Positions 38,984-40,154 of a DNA stretch of 40,154 nucleotides are shown one piece after another. The stretch comes from Chara braunii (taxonomy: Eukaryota > Streptophyta > Charophyceae > Charales > Characeae). Within the stretch, counting starts at the first letter, position 1, and every line of letters begins with the position of its first letter. The position numbers and the translations under genes are program-made. Below the pieces are notes generated by a model. That model searched no databases, was not told where the DNA came from, and saw only the letters and a program-made list of their open reading frames with translations. Location of the stretch: NCBI GenBank assembly GCA_003427395.1, contig BFEA01000613.1, forward strand, positions 504,690 to 544,843. Direction: 5' to 3'.

Positions 38984-39628
38984 CCTCCTTCGGTTCAGCA
39001 AGTACTCCATCGAGTGAAGACGGACCTTCGGCACATTTAATTTATCTGCTTGGATTGGAGTGGGGCAAAAAGATTGGGGTCAAACACGAAACTTGCGTGC
39101 TGGGGTCAGCCTCGGTCAGGTGGCTCCGCCGTCATTGGGCCTTCAACCCCTCCTTGGCATCCATTGACGCCTGTATTGGCGATTTCCAGTTAAAATTTGG
39201 TTCTTTCCGACAGTAGATCAACTCTTCTGCCCTTTCTTCACCTGTAAAATACATCCAATCTTTTTGCCAGGCTCATCGCTTTCTCGTTTCAATATTTACT
39301 TGTCCCTTGGTAGTTGAAGTGCTGCAATTTCCTGTGTTTTTTGTTACCATTTTGGTCTCTCTGTGCCTTTTTCACTGAGGCCAGACCCCACCTCATGAAA
39401 CAATCCTTTTTGGCCTTTCTTTCGTACTCTTTCACCCTTCCTGTAGGTTCTTCCTTATTCCCCTTTTCTTTTTGTCCTCTATTTTTTGGGTTTTTCGAAC
39501 TGTCACAGGGGAGGGTCTCCACCTCATGAAGTAGGTTGGCGACCTCCCTTCCCCTGAATTTGGGACCTGTACCATTGTCTTTTTTGGGCCTTGCGCACTG
39601 GGCCCTAACAAAAAGACAGTTCAAATGC
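38984..39628. other. Possible LINE 3' flank; no gene
   Basis: Starts as the putative 3' untranslated region of the LINE fragment. T/C-rich between 39280 and 39500. No poly(A) tail was found. Confidence 0.45.
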
Positions 39629-39690
39629 AGCCGCCTAGCTCAGTTGGCAAGGCACACAATGGCATGGAGACAGGTGCAATCTGAGCTACG
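39629..39690 (+). other. tRNA-like RNA polymerase III promoter (possible SINE head)
   Basis: TAGCTCAGTTGG at 39636-39647 is a canonical A-box in tRNA context (T8, A9, GCTC D-stem, AGTTGG loop). GGTGCAATC at 39673-39681 sits at the correct distance to be a B-box, though two or more positions differ from GGTTCGAATC. The acceptor and T stems do not close. It is more likely a tRNA-derived SINE head or a decayed tRNA than a working tRNA gene. Confidence 0.4.
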
Positions 39691-40154
39691 GGAAGCACCA
39701 GATGTGGCTAGAAAACAACATATATTTGACGCCTTCAAAGCCACCTGGACGGACAGCAATGGGAGATTGTGCGCCCTTGACAACGCCCACCAGTACTTGG
39801 CCCATACATTGGCCGTGGGGCGTTGTCGTTAATGCCCCGCAACTTCCGGACGCTTGCGGTACCGGCCCTCAAAGGCTGGCGCTGCCAGCCAAAACAATTT
39901 TTCCTTGTTGCGCTGGGGGGTCGGCGCGAAACGGCACGCAGCCCGTTTTCAGGCTCGGCATCGATAGCTGGGCCAAGTACTGGTGGTTTAAGTGGCAGCC
40001 TTGGCTGTCAATTGGGAGGCAGTGCGAAAGGCTGCCAAGGCACCACTTTCAGGTGGTATACCAACCTACAAATTTCGTTCTCATTTCATCAGAGAACTGT
40101 GACCAACACCCAGTCCACCTCACCCCCGACCGCAAACCCCCTCAGCAGCCGCCC
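39691..40154. other. No recognisable gene
   Basis: If a SINE starts at 39629, its body would lie here. A 7-bp hairpin (GGCTGGC/GCCAGCC, near 39876-39892) is visible. No poly(A) or target duplication was found before the window ends. Confidence 0.45.

Overview
This window looks like repeat-dense nuclear DNA of a eukaryote. There are no bacterial-style operons, rRNAs or long host genes. Instead it holds decayed LINE fragments, a decayed Ty3/gypsy pol, foldback (MITE-like) elements, many tandem arrays and microsatellites. I cannot fix the lineage from sequence alone. The Ty3 pol and the LINE zinc-knuckle region would fit a filamentous fungus or a plant, and the ~80-bp-arm foldback at 1388-1769 resembles plant Mutator-type MITEs.

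Layout. 1-10 kb: microsatellites, foldbacks (1161-1331, 1388-1769, 3938-4105), a four-member family of near-palindromic MITEs (4127-4590 and 6946-7066), a 34-bp x5 array, two LINE C-terminal fragments on the minus strand, and a 546-bp direct tandem repeat (8862-9860). 10-13.7 kb: minus-strand LINE wreckage in which two copies of the 3' half lie head to tail, followed by an endonuclease fragment bounded by a 46-bp inverted repeat. A single N at 11810 sits between two identical 78-bp copies, which looks like an assembly artefact.

14.7-34.7 kb: the main item. Two related ~7-kb units lie in opposite orientation, at 14892-22164 (7273 bp) and 27785-34663 (6879 bp). Both are bounded by TGTCG...CGACA. 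The left unit splits a 52-bp tandem array and has a 4-bp duplication (ACGG) on each side; removing it with one ACGG restores an exact 52-bp unit. Each unit carries the same three colinear reading frames (here called B, A and C), which I do not recognise. Their protein sequence is conserved while much of the DNA between them has diverged. The units behave like giant, ORF-bearing LTRs, or else like an unnamed transposon with very short inverted ends. Between them (22.2-27.8 kb) lies a 5'-truncated, frameshifted Ty3/gypsy pol (RT connection, RNase H, integrase with D-x35-E and a GPY module) on the plus strand, followed by blocks of tandem repeats.

34.7-40.2 kb: a 12-bp GC-rich array, a 128-bp almost perfect palindrome with a 2-nt centre, 43-bp repeats, a degenerate satellite-like tract, a plus-strand LINE 3' half (37997-38983) and a tRNA-like A/B-box pair near 39636-39681. 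I see no host gene that I can defend.
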